A stretch of 64,000 bases of DNA, from assembly GCA_026707745.1 (NCBI GenBank), contig JAPOWG010000061.1, forward strand, positions 1 through 64,000. The letters run 5' to 3'. The notes below the pieces were generated by a model. It saw nothing but the letters and a program-made list of their open reading frames with translations. It searched no databases and had not been told where the DNA came from. Every line of letters starts with the position of its first letter. Position 1 is the first letter of the stretch. The translations under genes were made by a program, and so were the position numbers. The stretch is from Chloroflexota bacterium (lineage in GTDB: Bacteria; Chloroflexota; Anaerolineae; Aggregatilineales; Phototrophicaceae). This document shows, in pieces, positions 10,006-19,768 of the stretch.

Positions 10006-10027
10006 AAAAAACGAGCGCGAAGCTCGC
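10006..10027 (-). terminator. Putative intrinsic terminator on minus strand
   Basis: CGAGC-GCGAA-GCTCG stem adjoining A6 on + (U6 on minus transcript). Confidence 0.4.
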
Positions 10028-10194
10028 TTTAATTTGAAATCCCTGCGCCAGTAGGGACGTCAAAATCATAAAATCCTGCCGATAGTGTAGCATATATTCG
10101 GTGACATGTCATCCTCGAATCGGGATGAAAGTTATTTGATTTGCTGCAAGTTGATCAGGAGTTTTTGCCAAAACTCAGGCGGAGTTATCGGCAC

Positions 10195-10223
10195 AAAAAG
10201 AGAAGAGGCGGCCACCTCTTCTC
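10195..10223 (-). terminator. Putative intrinsic terminator on minus strand
   Basis: GAGAAGAGG-CGGCCA-CCTCTTCTC 9-bp stem; minus strand reads into TTTTT. Confidence 0.5.
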
Positions 10224-10410
10224 CGGTAAGTACCGATACTTTGGCACACCAAAATCGATGGATCGAGCGGTCGCCCTGGGTATGCGCAGTTGACGACCAT
10301 TTGCTTTTGCGCAGGCGCTTTACTTGGTTATAAGCTCCCTGCTTGCTATTTACCGTAACAGATTTCTGGCGGTTTTTCAAGGCTTTTGGTGACAAAAGAG
10401 GTCGAATTTC

Positions 10411-12435
10411 ATGGGAAAAGCGATGTTTTCTTCACGCAAAAGACTGATAAAAAGAGCCAAGGTTTTGGCAGGGGCTGGATATTCTGTCATCCCGGTATAT
10501 GGCGACGGTCTGCCAGAGCAACCGAAGAAGCCTGCGATCAAGTGGCGGAAGTTTCAAAAACGCATCGCCGGGCCGGCGGAAATTGAATCCATTTTCCCTG
10601 ATGGCGTAAGTGCCTTGGGTGTCGTCTGTGGGCGCGTATCACGACTTTTGGTCATCGACTTTGACGATCAGCGGAGATATGGGAAGTTCTGCCGGCGTTT
10701 CCCGCAGCATATCGCTACTTATACTGTTAAGACGAATAGAGGCTTTCACCTGTACTTTCGTACGGATCAGAAAGTGCCGAGCCATCAGTTTGCCGGCGGG
10801 GATATCAAAGGGGAACGTTCGTACGTGATCGCGCCGCCGTCGCAAATCGGGGATTTCCAGTATCGGGTGGTAAAGGATATCTCCCCGTTAGAGTTATCGA
10901 AGGAAGAGCTTGATGAGTTGCTGAATTATCTGCAGAGCGGACCGGTGGGAGCGCGAGTGGCGACGCCGAGGGATTACAGTGAAGAGAAAACGGATCTCGC
11001 GCTCTTGTACAGGCGGCTGGCTCCGCAGTTGGGGCGCAATAACGCTCTGTATCGTTGCGCGTCGATCGCGCGGGATGAAGGGCTTGTGGAAGGAGATGTC
11101 GTTGCCTTGCTTGGGCAGAGGCATGTATGGGAGGCTGACAGGCAGGGGATGCAAGCTGAGAGCCCGCAGAGTCGGTTGAGTGAAGCCCTGCGCACGATTG
11201 GCAGCGCGTTCAGGAAGGGATACGGTATTTCGGCGGAGGGATCGGGCATACCGAATTCGCTGCGGGAGTTTCTTTTGCAGAAGCAGCGCTCGACGGTGCT
11301 GATTCGGTTGCTGGAGGTGTTTCGCTTGGCTAAGTGGCGGGAGGGCGAATGGTTTACGCTGGGCGAAGCGATAGCCGCGGCGGCGCGTTTTGGGCTAAAC
11401 CGGAAAAGCGTGCTCGACGCGCTGGGTGGAGAGGCGTCGGTATACGATGGTCGGTACATCATACGAAGAAGATATGTAGAATACCTTGACAACAGAGGAC
11501 TTAAATCGGGGAGGCGCGGTCGGCCGCCTCAGATCATGTACCAGGCGCCCGCTATAGGCGGTCTTATGCGGTGGCTGGGGTTGATGTGGTCTCCGTCGGA
11601 CAAGATCGGCGGTGAGGACATAAAGTCGGCGCATTCGTATCGTCTGGCGCTGCACCGGGAGTACCTGAAGCGATTGTCGCCGGAGGTCCCCAAAAGCTGG
11701 TTGGCGAAGCGGATCGGGGTAAATTCCCGGACGATTGCGCGCTACAACCGCGAGCTGGGGGTATGTGTTGTGGAGAAAGTGGGCGCCTGCCCTCTGACAC
11801 GGGGCGGATTGGATAGCTTGCCGAAGCGCCGGCGGGACAACGCCAAGAATTCTACCAACGGGTACTGGCTGGAGTTGGGAGATGGCCGGCGGTTCCCGGC
11901 TTGGCGGCACATTGGATCATGGTTGCTCAAGGCCGGGAACGGGGATGTAATGATTTGTATGCGGCGCCCATCCAGGTATTTCATGTCCGGCGAGGAGAGC
12001 CGGGTTGAATATGAGAAAATGACTATCGCGAGTTTCGTGAAGGCGCGGGCGTTGCGGGAGGCGGCAAGCGCGGATGGTCCAGTGGACAGCGCGATTAGGG
12101 CGCTGCTTGACTTTGTGAAGCGGCGGGGGCGCGCTGCGGGTGCCGAGCGGATTCCCTTGTTCTTTGGTTCGGTTGCCCGGCAGATCGCGCCGGACAAGGT
12201 GGCGGAGACGATCAAGGGATACTTGCTGGCCTATGATCGTGATGGGCTGCGGGTAGAGCGTCCGATCAAACGCGGGATCGCGTATCGAATGCTGAAGCAA
12301 TTCGGCGAGGGAAATGTGTATTTGGCGTCATTTGAAGGACCTGGCGAGGTCTTATATAGCTTTGCCAGGCGCGCGCTGCGTTTGGGCGATGCGCCACAGG
12401 CGTTGGAGTTGCTGATGCGCGCTGCGGAGGGATAG
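10411..12435 (+). CDS. Bifunctional DNA primase/polymerase (PrimPol/AEP-type N-terminus) with HTH-containing C-terminal half
   Basis: AGYSVIPVYGDG...PAIKWRKFQ, VIDFDD, KTNRGFHLYF; LAKRIGVNSRTIARYNRELGV HTH. Confidence 0.8.
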   Translation: MGKAMFSSRKRLIKRAKVLAGAGYSVIPVYGDGLPEQPKKPAIKWRKFQKRIAGPAEIESIFPDGVSALGVVCGRVSRLLVIDFDDQRRYGKFCRRFPQHIATYTVKTNRGFHLYFRTDQKVPSHQFAGGDIKGERSYVIAPPSQIGDFQYRVVKDISPLELSKEELDELLNYLQSGPVGARVATPRDYSEEKTDLALLYRRLAPQLGRNNALYRCASIARDEGLVEGDVVALLGQRHVWEADRQGMQAESPQSRLSEALRTIGSAFRKGYGISAEGSGIPNSLREFLLQKQRSTVLIRLLEVFRLAKWREGEWFTLGEAIAAAARFGLNRKSVLDALGGEASVYDGRYIIRRRYVEYLDNRGLKSGRRGRPPQIMYQAPAIGGLMRWLGLMWSPSDKIGGEDIKSAHSYRLALHREYLKRLSPEVPKSWLAKRIGVNSRTIARYNRELGVCVVEKVGACPLTRGGLDSLPKRRRDNAKNSTNGYWLELGDGRRFPAWRHIGSWLLKAGNGDVMICMRRPSRYFMSGEESRVEYEKMTIASFVKARALREAASADGPVDSAIRALLDFVKRRGRAAGAERIPLFFGSVARQIAPDKVAETIKGYLLAYDRDGLRVERPIKRGIAYRMLKQFGEGNVYLASFEGPGEVLYSFARRALRLGDAPQALELLMRAAEG

Positions 12436-12486
12436 CTTGCGCGCGATGTGCGCCGGGTGTTTGGCGTGGGCATAGGAGCCTCAGGG

Positions 12487-12515
12487 TACCGTTACAGGTG
12501 TAACGGTATTTTTTT
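12487..12515. promoter_or_regulatory. 22-bp inverted repeat TACCGTTACA-GG-TGTAACGGTA followed by T-run
   Basis: Perfect 10-bp arms with 2-nt centre; 15/16 identity to the palindrome at 13194-13209; could be a terminator or a protein-binding site. Confidence 0.6.
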
Positions 12516-12626
12516 GTATCCGGCGCGGGTCTGCTGGCGCGGGAGCGTCTGGTCGGAATGCGGGATGGCGGCGGGAGTCCGGATTTAGATTGGTGATGGT
12601 TGGGTGGCCTGGGAAATTACCCTAGA

Positions 12627-12841
12627 GGGCTTGTCCGATACTACAATACAGAGGTAGATTTGCCCCGTTTTCTAGGGTCATGCAAACATCGGCAGTTATG
12701 GAATGCGGGCGACTCACAGAGTCGCCCCTACATAGCCCGTCTGTATTTTCTGGCTTGGCGCGCCAAAGCGTGATGTTCGTTACTGTCAACCGAGTCTCGG
12801 CGTTCATCCTGTTGACCACAGATCGACAAGCGGACAAGCCT
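12627..12841. repeat. MITE-like repeat with GGCTTGTCCG/CGGACAAGCC terminal inverted repeats
   Basis: 10-bp perfect TIRs at 12628-12637 and 12831-12840; left part aligns with 6523-6630. Confidence 0.55.
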
Positions 12842-12983
12842 TACAGTGTGAAGATGAACCTTATAGGAGTCAGCTACTAGCTGACCCGTTGCTATCGTAG
12901 CATCCGAGTCGAGATGTGCCCTGTCAGGAGCTTGGTGTTGGGAATGAGGGAGAGGGAGAGAGTTTTGTGGTCTTGGGTCGCGA

Positions 12984-14213
12984 TTAAGCGGAGTGAACGG
13001 TGGCTTCGGATTCGTCGAGTTCTGTCATCAAGCGCAGCAACTGACGGATCTCGCTTTCTATGAGGCGGCGGAGTTTGGGTCGGGTGTCGGTGGTTGGAGA
13101 GGAGATTTCTTTGCGCAGGCGCTTGCGCCATTGTCCGGCGTCGACGGCGAGGCGGCTGACGACGTCTTTTTTGCGCTTGCCGGATGCGGATTTCGTTACA
13201 CGTGTAACGGTTGCGAGAGCGGACTTCATTTTGCGAAGTTCGCCTTCGCTGAGGTTCTCGTCGTCGCCCTTGCGCCAAAGCTCTTCCGGCAAGCGCAAGA
13301 GCGCTCGGTACTGCCGCAACTGACTGGCGTCCGTCATCCCCATGGCGTTGAGGAGGCGCTCGCCGTGACCGCGGGGGATGCGCCAACGGGCGCCATCCGC
13401 GACCTGGGCGTAAAAGGCTTGTTCGTTGTCACATTCGTTATAGGCGGTGAAGTTCGGCCAGCCGTGCAGGTCCATCAAGAGCACGGCAAGCTGCCGAGCT
13501 CGGCTGATGGCGTTGAGGTTATCGCGGGCATTGTTCTCGCTGGCTTGTCGCCAGACATCCACACGGTTAACGAGGCGGGCCGGTATGCGGGACCAGTTAA
13601 CGCGCGATCCATCCGGGCGGAGGTCGCCGTCGCCGAATTTCCAATAGAGCATGTGGTAAGCGAGCCAGCGCCTCTCCCCGGTCTCGATCTCGTAGCGGTC
13701 GCCATGGTGGACGAGGCTGACGGGATTAGACAAGCCGTCGCGCCGGATGCTGGCGGCGAGATCGACGAGTTTCATCAAGGCGTCTTCTTTTGTGGAGGCG
13801 GCCAAAGCGATACCGGAGGCGCCGTCGCTCTCGTCTTTTTCGGCGCGATCTCCCCGCTCTGTCGTCTCTCCCAGAAGGTAGTTTGTGACATCAAAGTCGT
13901 TCTGGGATTTCTCCAATTGCACTTCAATTATCCAGCGCTCGAAGATGTCGACGATGTTGTCGGGGGTAAGCGGGTAAAGGTCGGTCAAGTCGTGGGGGAC
14001 GCTATGGCGCGGCTGCATGGCGTTGGGCTGGATATCCCCGATGTTAATGGCCTCGATGGCTTGATATTCGCTGTCGGCCGCGGCGATTTCCATTGCCAAT
14101 TCACCCAAGCCGAATCCGATAGCGTCAGCTGTTTTGGGGTCAAGGGTGTTGGGATTGGCGTATAAAAGATTCTCTTCGTCTTGAATTTTTCTGCGCCGTT
14201 CACGACTGCTCAT
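12984..14213 (-). CDS. ParB-like partition protein
   Basis: SIRRDGLSNPVSLVHHGDRYEIETGERRWLAYHML and ENNARDNLNAISRARQLAVLL (ParB N-domain boxes); ATG 14213 overlaps the ParA 3' end. Confidence 0.8.
   Translation of the reverse strand: MSSRERRRKIQDEENLLYANPNTLDPKTADAIGFGLGELAMEIAAADSEYQAIEAINIGDIQPNAMQPRHSVPHDLTDLYPLTPDNIVDIFERWIIEVQLEKSQNDFDVTNYLLGETTERGDRAEKDESDGASGIALAASTKEDALMKLVDLAASIRRDGLSNPVSLVHHGDRYEIETGERRWLAYHMLYWKFGDGDLRPDGSRVNWSRIPARLVNRVDVWRQASENNARDNLNAISRARQLAVLLMDLHGWPNFTAYNECDNEQAFYAQVADGARWRIPRGHGERLLNAMGMTDASQLRQYRALLRLPEELWRKGDDENLSEGELRKMKSALATVTRVTKSASGKRKKDVVSRLAVDAGQWRKRLRKEISSPTTDTRPKLRRLIESEIRQLLRLMTELDESEATVHSA
13194..13209. promoter_or_regulatory. parS-like 16-bp palindrome CGTTACACGTGTAACG
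   Basis: Perfect palindrome inside the ParB-like gene; core resembles the parS consensus TGTTTCACGTGAAACA (12/16). Confidence 0.55.
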
Positions 14214-14997
14214 AGATGCGTCCTTCCAACTGGTCAACCAGCGCCCAGGCGTCATCGGCCGTGGTTGTTGTGGGGGCTAGCGAGAAGACCGTGCGGCGCG
14301 CGCTGGCTACTTCGGCCCAGATTGTGCGAACGGGGAGCGGCTTCCAGACCAGTTCGCCGAAGGTATCTTGGAGACGGCGCAGGTTGTCCTGGTGCTCCAG
14401 GGTGCGACCGCGATACATGGTCGGCACGACGCCCAGGACCTTGATGTCGTTGAGATTGTATTGTTGGCGGATGGGGCTGAACTGATCCTTATGCGTTAAG
14501 CTCTCGCGCAAGCCATCAAAGCTCCAGGCTTCGCATTTGGTGGGATAGATGATGCCGTCCGTCGCCATGTAAATGGAGGAATGCAAAAGCGAGGGCGTGG
14601 GCGAGGTATCGAATATGACAAAATCGATGGCGTTGCGCAATTGATTAAAGCGCTTCAATACGGTAAAGGCGTCGGAGATATTGCCGGCGATGCTGCGCGT
14701 TTCGATATTGGAGGGGACCATTAACAACTGGCCGCGGGTATTATGGGCTTCGTCGGGCAAGTTAAAGCGTTCGGGGGGCACAGGGCGCAGCACTTGTTGG
14801 AAGGGGGCGTTACGAACTATTAAGTCATAGAATCCGGGTTCCTTGGTCAAGCCGAAGGCGATGGTGGCATGGCCTTGGGGGTCCGCATCCACCAATATGA
14901 CGCGTTTGCCGCGGATCGCCAGGCCGGCGGCGATGTGCGTCGCGACTGTCGTCTTGCCAACCCCGCCCTTTTCATTGAGAAGGGTGATAATTTTCAT
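14200..14997 (-). CDS. ParA-family ATPase
   Basis: MKIITLLNEKGGVGKTTVATHIAAGLA, VDADPQGHA motifs. Confidence 0.92.
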   Translation of the reverse strand: MKIITLLNEKGGVGKTTVATHIAAGLAIRGKRVILVDADPQGHATIAFGLTKEPGFYDLIVRNAPFQQVLRPVPPERFNLPDEAHNTRGQLLMVPSNIETRSIAGNISDAFTVLKRFNQLRNAIDFVIFDTSPTPSLLHSSIYMATDGIIYPTKCEAWSFDGLRESLTHKDQFSPIRQQYNLNDIKVLGVVPTMYRGRTLEHQDNLRRLQDTFGELVWKPLPVRTIWAEVASARRTVFSLAPTTTTADDAWALVDQLEGRIYEQS

Positions 14998-15072
14998 ATG
15001 CTTGATACCTGTTGATATAATCACGCTCGCGACTTGGCGAAGCGCGGAGAATGATTAAGAGCGCGTGCGTGT

Positions 15073-15366
15073 CTATGCTCGTGCGAAGGCGGGGTCAGCG
15101 ACAGCCGAGCGCGAATCCGCGATTGAATAAATGTATCCCGTTACGCCATTGTTAAAGGTAATAATGCTGCGTACGAAGATGCCTTCTTCGACCAGGGAGT
15201 CCATCATATTGACCAAATGGGGCGTTTTTTTTCGTTGAACCCGATTGGCGATTTCCGACCGTGTGAGGGGCTTTTCGCTCTTGGCGACGACCTCTATCAT
15301 CAGCTGACGGGTTTCGGAACGAGGACGATGATCTTGCGCCATAGGTTTTTCATCTCTCAATTTCAA
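15073..15366 (-). CDS. Small winged-helix-like protein
   Basis: KPLTRSEIANRVQRKKTPHLVNMMDSLVEEGIFVR pattern, upstream of ParA on the same strand. Confidence 0.55.
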   Translation of the reverse strand: MKLRDEKPMAQDHRPRSETRQLMIEVVAKSEKPLTRSEIANRVQRKKTPHLVNMMDSLVEEGIFVRSIITFNNGVTGYIYSIADSRSAVADPAFARA

Positions 15367-15685
15367 CAGTATAGATACTATGTAACTATAGCGCAGATTG
15401 AAGCGGGATGCAATAAGTTCGTGAAGTTGAGTAGGCGGTTTCGGGTTAGACTATTGCAACAAATGTTTTACAAATATGACTACAATATTTTGGCAACCGT
15501 CGTATTATGGTCTGCATCTTATCATTGGAGCGAGGGATTTGTGTAGCCTCTGTGGGCTGGGAAAATGTATTTTGTTAGTGGCGACTCCCGAAAGAAATTG
15601 GAGGAGAAATGTGGGAGCATTAACATGGCGCGTGACTGTCTTGGACAATGAGTATCTACTAGGAAGAGTCTTTTGGAGTCGGTTC

Positions 15686-16606
15686 TTATTTCTGTAATGT
15701 GGGGTCGAAGGCGTCGCGGATGCCGTCGCCGATGATGTAGAAGCAGAGCACGGTTGTAGAGATCATCAGGAGCGGGAAGGCGACAAGGTGCAAGCCTCCT
15801 GCGCGTATGAATTGCAAGGATTTAGTCAGCATATTGCCCCAAGTGGCTTGGGGCGGCTGTACGCCCAAGCCAAGGTAGCTCAGTGAGGATTCGGTCAGAA
15901 TCAAACCAGCAATGCCTAGCATGAGTGACACTACAGTTACCGAGATTAAATTGGGCAGGATGTGCTGGAACATGATGCGCAAGGGACCGGCGCCCAGCGC
16001 CCGCGCCGCCAGGATGTAGTCGGTGGCGCGCAAGGAAATGGCTTGCCCCCGTATCAAGCGCCAGGTACCGGGCCAGCCGATTAAGGAGACCGCCAGAACG
16101 AGGGTCTCGGCGCTGAAGGACGTGAAGGATCCGATCAAAATGAGCAGGAAGAGGGCGGGAATCGAATCGATGGTGATGACGACCCAATATAGGCCGTCAT
16201 CAATGACGTTGCCGACGTTGAAGCCAGCGATCATGCCAAGCACAACGCCGATTATGAGGGCGAAGAACGAGCCGAAGAAGCCGATAGCCATAGAGATGCC
16301 GCCGGCGTGCAGGAGCCGAGCCAGTTGATCCCGACCGATGTCATCGGCGCCCAGGATATAGCCCTTTTGCAGGGGATGGGTGAACTTGTCGGCGGTGACG
16401 GGTTCATTGGGGTCCACTCGCATGATATTGTCGGTGATGAAGGGCGCCAGCAGGGAAATCACGGTCAATATGGCGATGTAACTTAGTGCGACCAGAGTCA
16501 GCTTGTCGCGCCAAATGGAGTGCAGCGCTTTCTGTGTCAGCGTTTTACTGGCTATGATTTCATCGTGATTTGATTTTAGTTTTGCAATAGATTGATGGTC
16601 TTCCAT
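15686..16606 (-). CDS. ABC transporter permease, OppC/DppC type
   Basis: LGADDIGRDQLARLLHAGG; ARALGAGPLRIMFQHILPN; start ATG 16606. Confidence 0.9.
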   Translation of the reverse strand: MEDHQSIAKLKSNHDEIIASKTLTQKALHSIWRDKLTLVALSYIAILTVISLLAPFITDNIMRVDPNEPVTADKFTHPLQKGYILGADDIGRDQLARLLHAGGISMAIGFFGSFFALIIGVVLGMIAGFNVGNVIDDGLYWVVITIDSIPALFLLILIGSFTSFSAETLVLAVSLIGWPGTWRLIRGQAISLRATDYILAARALGAGPLRIMFQHILPNLISVTVVSLMLGIAGLILTESSLSYLGLGVQPPQATWGNMLTKSLQFIRAGGLHLVAFPLLMISTTVLCFYIIGDGIRDAFDPTLQK

Positions 16607-16622
16607 AGTATTGCGCTTTGGC

Positions 16623-17753
16623 TTAGTCGTAGCGAATGCGGGGGTCGATGACGGCATAGAGAATATCGGAGAGCAAGTAGCCCAGGATATTGGCGATCGC
16701 GACATAGACCACGACGAGCATGACAACCGGGTGGTCCCGTTGCACGGCCGCATTGACGACCGAGCGCCCAACGCCGGGCCATGACAGGACGGTTTCGGTG
16801 ACGGCGGCCCCACCGAGCAAAAAGGTAATGGAAGGCCCGATAAAGGTAGCGATGGGGATCATAGCGTTGCGAATGCCATGGCGCATCCATACGGCGCGGT
16901 CATGAAGCCCTTTGGAGCGGGCGGTGCGGATGTAATCTTGGCTGACGACATCGAGCAGCGAGGCGCGCATAAAACGCGAGTAGCCAGCCACCGCGCCGGC
17001 GGCGAGCACGATAACTGGGATAACCAGATACTCCAGCCGTTCGGGGAAGGGTACACAGGTCGCATCGAGCGTAGTTTTGCAGCGCCCGCCCAAGGGCAGG
17101 ATTTTCAGCACCGAGCCAAATATAATGAGCAGGACTAACGCGAGCCCAAAATTGGGTATGGAATTGACAATGACGGCAAAGACACGACTGAGCTGGTCAA
17201 ACAATCGTCCGCGATTGATCGCCGCTAGAATGCCGATGAGAATGCCTAGAATCGTCCCGACCAAGAAGGAAACCAAACCCAACTCTAAGGTGGCGGGCAG
17301 GCGCTCTACCAGCACGTTAATGGCCGGCCGCTTGTAGCGAAAGGAATTGCCAAAATCGCCCCGCAAGATGCCATAGCGGTCGCCGGGCGGCAGTGCTTCC
17401 GCCCGGCGGACGATTTCGCCAGTTGATTCATCAATGCGTGGTTTGCCGTTTTCCAGCAGCTCGGGCGCGTGGAGGTCGATCAAGATGGCTCCATCCGCCT
17501 CGCCATCGCCATCATTGTCCCAGCGCATCCAGTCATCGCCGAGCAGCCAGCGCAGATATTGCACTGGCAGAGGATCGCTCACTCCCAGCTTATACCTGAG
17601 TTCCTCTCTTTCGCGCGGCTTCATGCGGTTGTTAAAAGCCAGCTGTTCGACGGGTCCGCCGGGCGCCAAGGAAATCAACCCGTAAGAAAGTATAGTTACA
17701 CCAAGCATAATCGGTAGCGCTTGCAGCAAGCGTCGAATGATGTATTTGGTCAT
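16623..17753 (-). CDS. ABC transporter permease, OppB/DppB type
   Basis: MTKYIIRRLLQALPIMLGVTILSYGLI; DYIRTARSKGL. Confidence 0.92.
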   Translation of the reverse strand: MTKYIIRRLLQALPIMLGVTILSYGLISLAPGGPVEQLAFNNRMKPREREELRYKLGVSDPLPVQYLRWLLGDDWMRWDNDGDGEADGAILIDLHAPELLENGKPRIDESTGEIVRRAEALPPGDRYGILRGDFGNSFRYKRPAINVLVERLPATLELGLVSFLVGTILGILIGILAAINRGRLFDQLSRVFAVIVNSIPNFGLALVLLIIFGSVLKILPLGGRCKTTLDATCVPFPERLEYLVIPVIVLAAGAVAGYSRFMRASLLDVVSQDYIRTARSKGLHDRAVWMRHGIRNAMIPIATFIGPSITFLLGGAAVTETVLSWPGVGRSVVNAAVQRDHPVVMLVVVYVAIANILGYLLSDILYAVIDPRIRYD

Positions 17754-17834
17754 GCGGAATCCTCAGAGGCGCGGGACAGTCCCCCCAAGCTGCTGAGGGG
17801 ACCGCATCGTTCGCTTGCCTGTACCGAGGGCAGT

Positions 17835-19571
17835 CTAACTCTCTGCGATTGTCCAGGCGTCGATATTCCAGCGCGCGCCGCCGGCCCGCGGGGCCCAGTT
17901 ATCGACGTTGGTTTGCGCGGCCAGCAAGACGTTGCCGGTGCTGATCCAGATCCAGGGCGATTCGTCGCGCAGGATTTGATAAGCTTCGCCGTACATGGCT
18001 TTGCGGGTCTCGAGGTCACAGCCTGGCAGGTTGCGCGCCTCTTCGATCAATTGGTTCAAACGCGGGTTGTTGAAGGATTGCGTGTTGTAGCCGGAACCAA
18101 CTACATCGGCGCCCGGCAGGAAGATATCGGCGATGCCGTTGGGATTGGCCGGCGTTGCCAAGCCCCAGAATACGCCGATGGCGTCATAGGTTTGGGCCGT
18201 GAATTCGCTGACAAGCGTGCCAAACTCGACAAACTCGACGGTGATATCGAAACCGAGTTCGTTCCACTGATCTTGCAGGATGGTGTAGAGCGCTTCTTGG
18301 GAGGTGTTGCCGGCGTTGGTCTTGACGGTTAATGCCAGCGGCGCGCCGTCTTCCGCGTGCATGCAGCCGTTGCATTCGCGGACGCCATCGCCGTCGGCGT
18401 CGGTGAAGCCGGCTTCGTCCAGCAGCGCCATGGCTGCGTCGGCATCAAAGGGATAGGGCTCGAGGCCGGCCGGGAAGCTCCAGTCTGTCGGCCGGACGTG
18501 CGAGGCGACCGGTACGCCCGTGCCGAAAAAGGCGCCTTCGTTGATTTCGTCGAAGTTCATGCCGTAGTTCAGCGCCTGGCGCACGCGAACATCGCCGAGA
18601 ATCGGGTGATGGCCCTGATCAATCGCATTGCCGTCCGCATCCAGTCCGTCCTGGGGATTGTTGGGATCGGCGATGTTGAGCGAGAGGAAGCGGATGGTGC
18701 CGGCAGGCGTCTCGAAGGTCTGGAACTCGCCGGCTTCGCCGCGGGCGCGGACATCATCACGATTGGCTTGGGGCACGCTGTCAACGAAGGTCAGCTCTCC
18801 GGCGAAGAATTGTTCCATCTGCACGACCTGGTCGGTAACGACTTTGTAGACCCAGCCCTGCGGGATGACCGCGCCCATTTCGGCCTGGTTATAGTCTTCG
18901 TTGGCCAGCAAGGTGGTTTGTTCGCCCGGGCGGAAGTTGGAGAAGACGAAGGCTTCGCCGCCGCTGACAGTGGGATTCAGGTTGTAGTCGTTTTCGTCCA
19001 TGCCAGCGTAATCGTCGCCGTATACTTCTTCATAGACGTGCGCCGGCACCGGGTAAACCGGATTGAGCGTGTCGATGAGCGTGCAGTTCGCCTCGTTAAA
19101 TACGATGTTCAGCGTATGATCGTCCAGGGCTTCGTAGCTGGCGACGCTGTCTTGCAACTGCTGGCGCGGCGATGTCGTTTCGCCACTCAGCGTGGCTTTG
19201 AGGAACCAGACGACATCATCCGCGGTGATGGGCACGCCATCGCTCCAAACCATGTCATCGCGCAGGTGGAAGGTATAGGTAACGCCGTCCTCGGCGATAT
19301 CCCAGCTGGATACCAAGCCGCCTTTGGCGCCGCCCATATAGGCAATCGTTTCGGAGTCGACGCCGATGAAATCGGGAAACATGCGGTTGATGACATCATA
19401 TGAGGTGCCATCATTGGCGATTATCGGGTTGAACGTTGTGGGATCGTCGCCGAAGTTCGGCTCGATAATGGGAGCGCCACTGCCGAGATCTTGCGCCGCG
19501 ACGGGCCCAGAAAGCGCCGCAAAAAATAAAAGCAGCATGCTTAGCGATAGGATTCGAAACAATCTATTCAT
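17835..19571 (-). CDS. ABC transporter substrate-binding protein, family 5 (peptide/oligosaccharide)
   Basis: Signal peptide; DDMVWSDGVPITADDVVWFLK. Confidence 0.92.
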   Translation of the reverse strand: MNRLFRILSLSMLLLFFAALSGPVAAQDLGSGAPIIEPNFGDDPTTFNPIIANDGTSYDVINRMFPDFIGVDSETIAYMGGAKGGLVSSWDIAEDGVTYTFHLRDDMVWSDGVPITADDVVWFLKATLSGETTSPRQQLQDSVASYEALDDHTLNIVFNEANCTLIDTLNPVYPVPAHVYEEVYGDDYAGMDENDYNLNPTVSGGEAFVFSNFRPGEQTTLLANEDYNQAEMGAVIPQGWVYKVVTDQVVQMEQFFAGELTFVDSVPQANRDDVRARGEAGEFQTFETPAGTIRFLSLNIADPNNPQDGLDADGNAIDQGHHPILGDVRVRQALNYGMNFDEINEGAFFGTGVPVASHVRPTDWSFPAGLEPYPFDADAAMALLDEAGFTDADGDGVRECNGCMHAEDGAPLALTVKTNAGNTSQEALYTILQDQWNELGFDITVEFVEFGTLVSEFTAQTYDAIGVFWGLATPANPNGIADIFLPGADVVGSGYNTQSFNNPRLNQLIEEARNLPGCDLETRKAMYGEAYQILRDESPWIWISTGNVLLAAQTNVDNWAPRAGGARWNIDAWTIAES

Positions 19572-19768
19572 CTTACTTGTTCTCCTTCACTGTGATAACG
19601 ATAGGGCGGAACGTACTGCAAGAATATTCTAACAGGAATTTGATTGGGAACCAAATCAAGTGATCGACCTGGAGTGCATTTCAGATTATTGGCGTATCAA
19701 GCTCAATCCTTCTAAACGCGACAACTCTGTAGGGGCGAGCCGGTGGAGTCTGTTGAAGAACTGCCTAG

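Noticed and set aside
10132-10395. 87-aa minus ORF upstream of the primase
   Set aside because: Contains a strong minus-strand terminator-like hairpin inside it and no recognisable motif.
12993-14165. 390-aa plus-strand ORF opposite the ParB-like gene
   Set aside because: Shadow of ParB, which has recognisable ParB boxes and is coupled to ParA.
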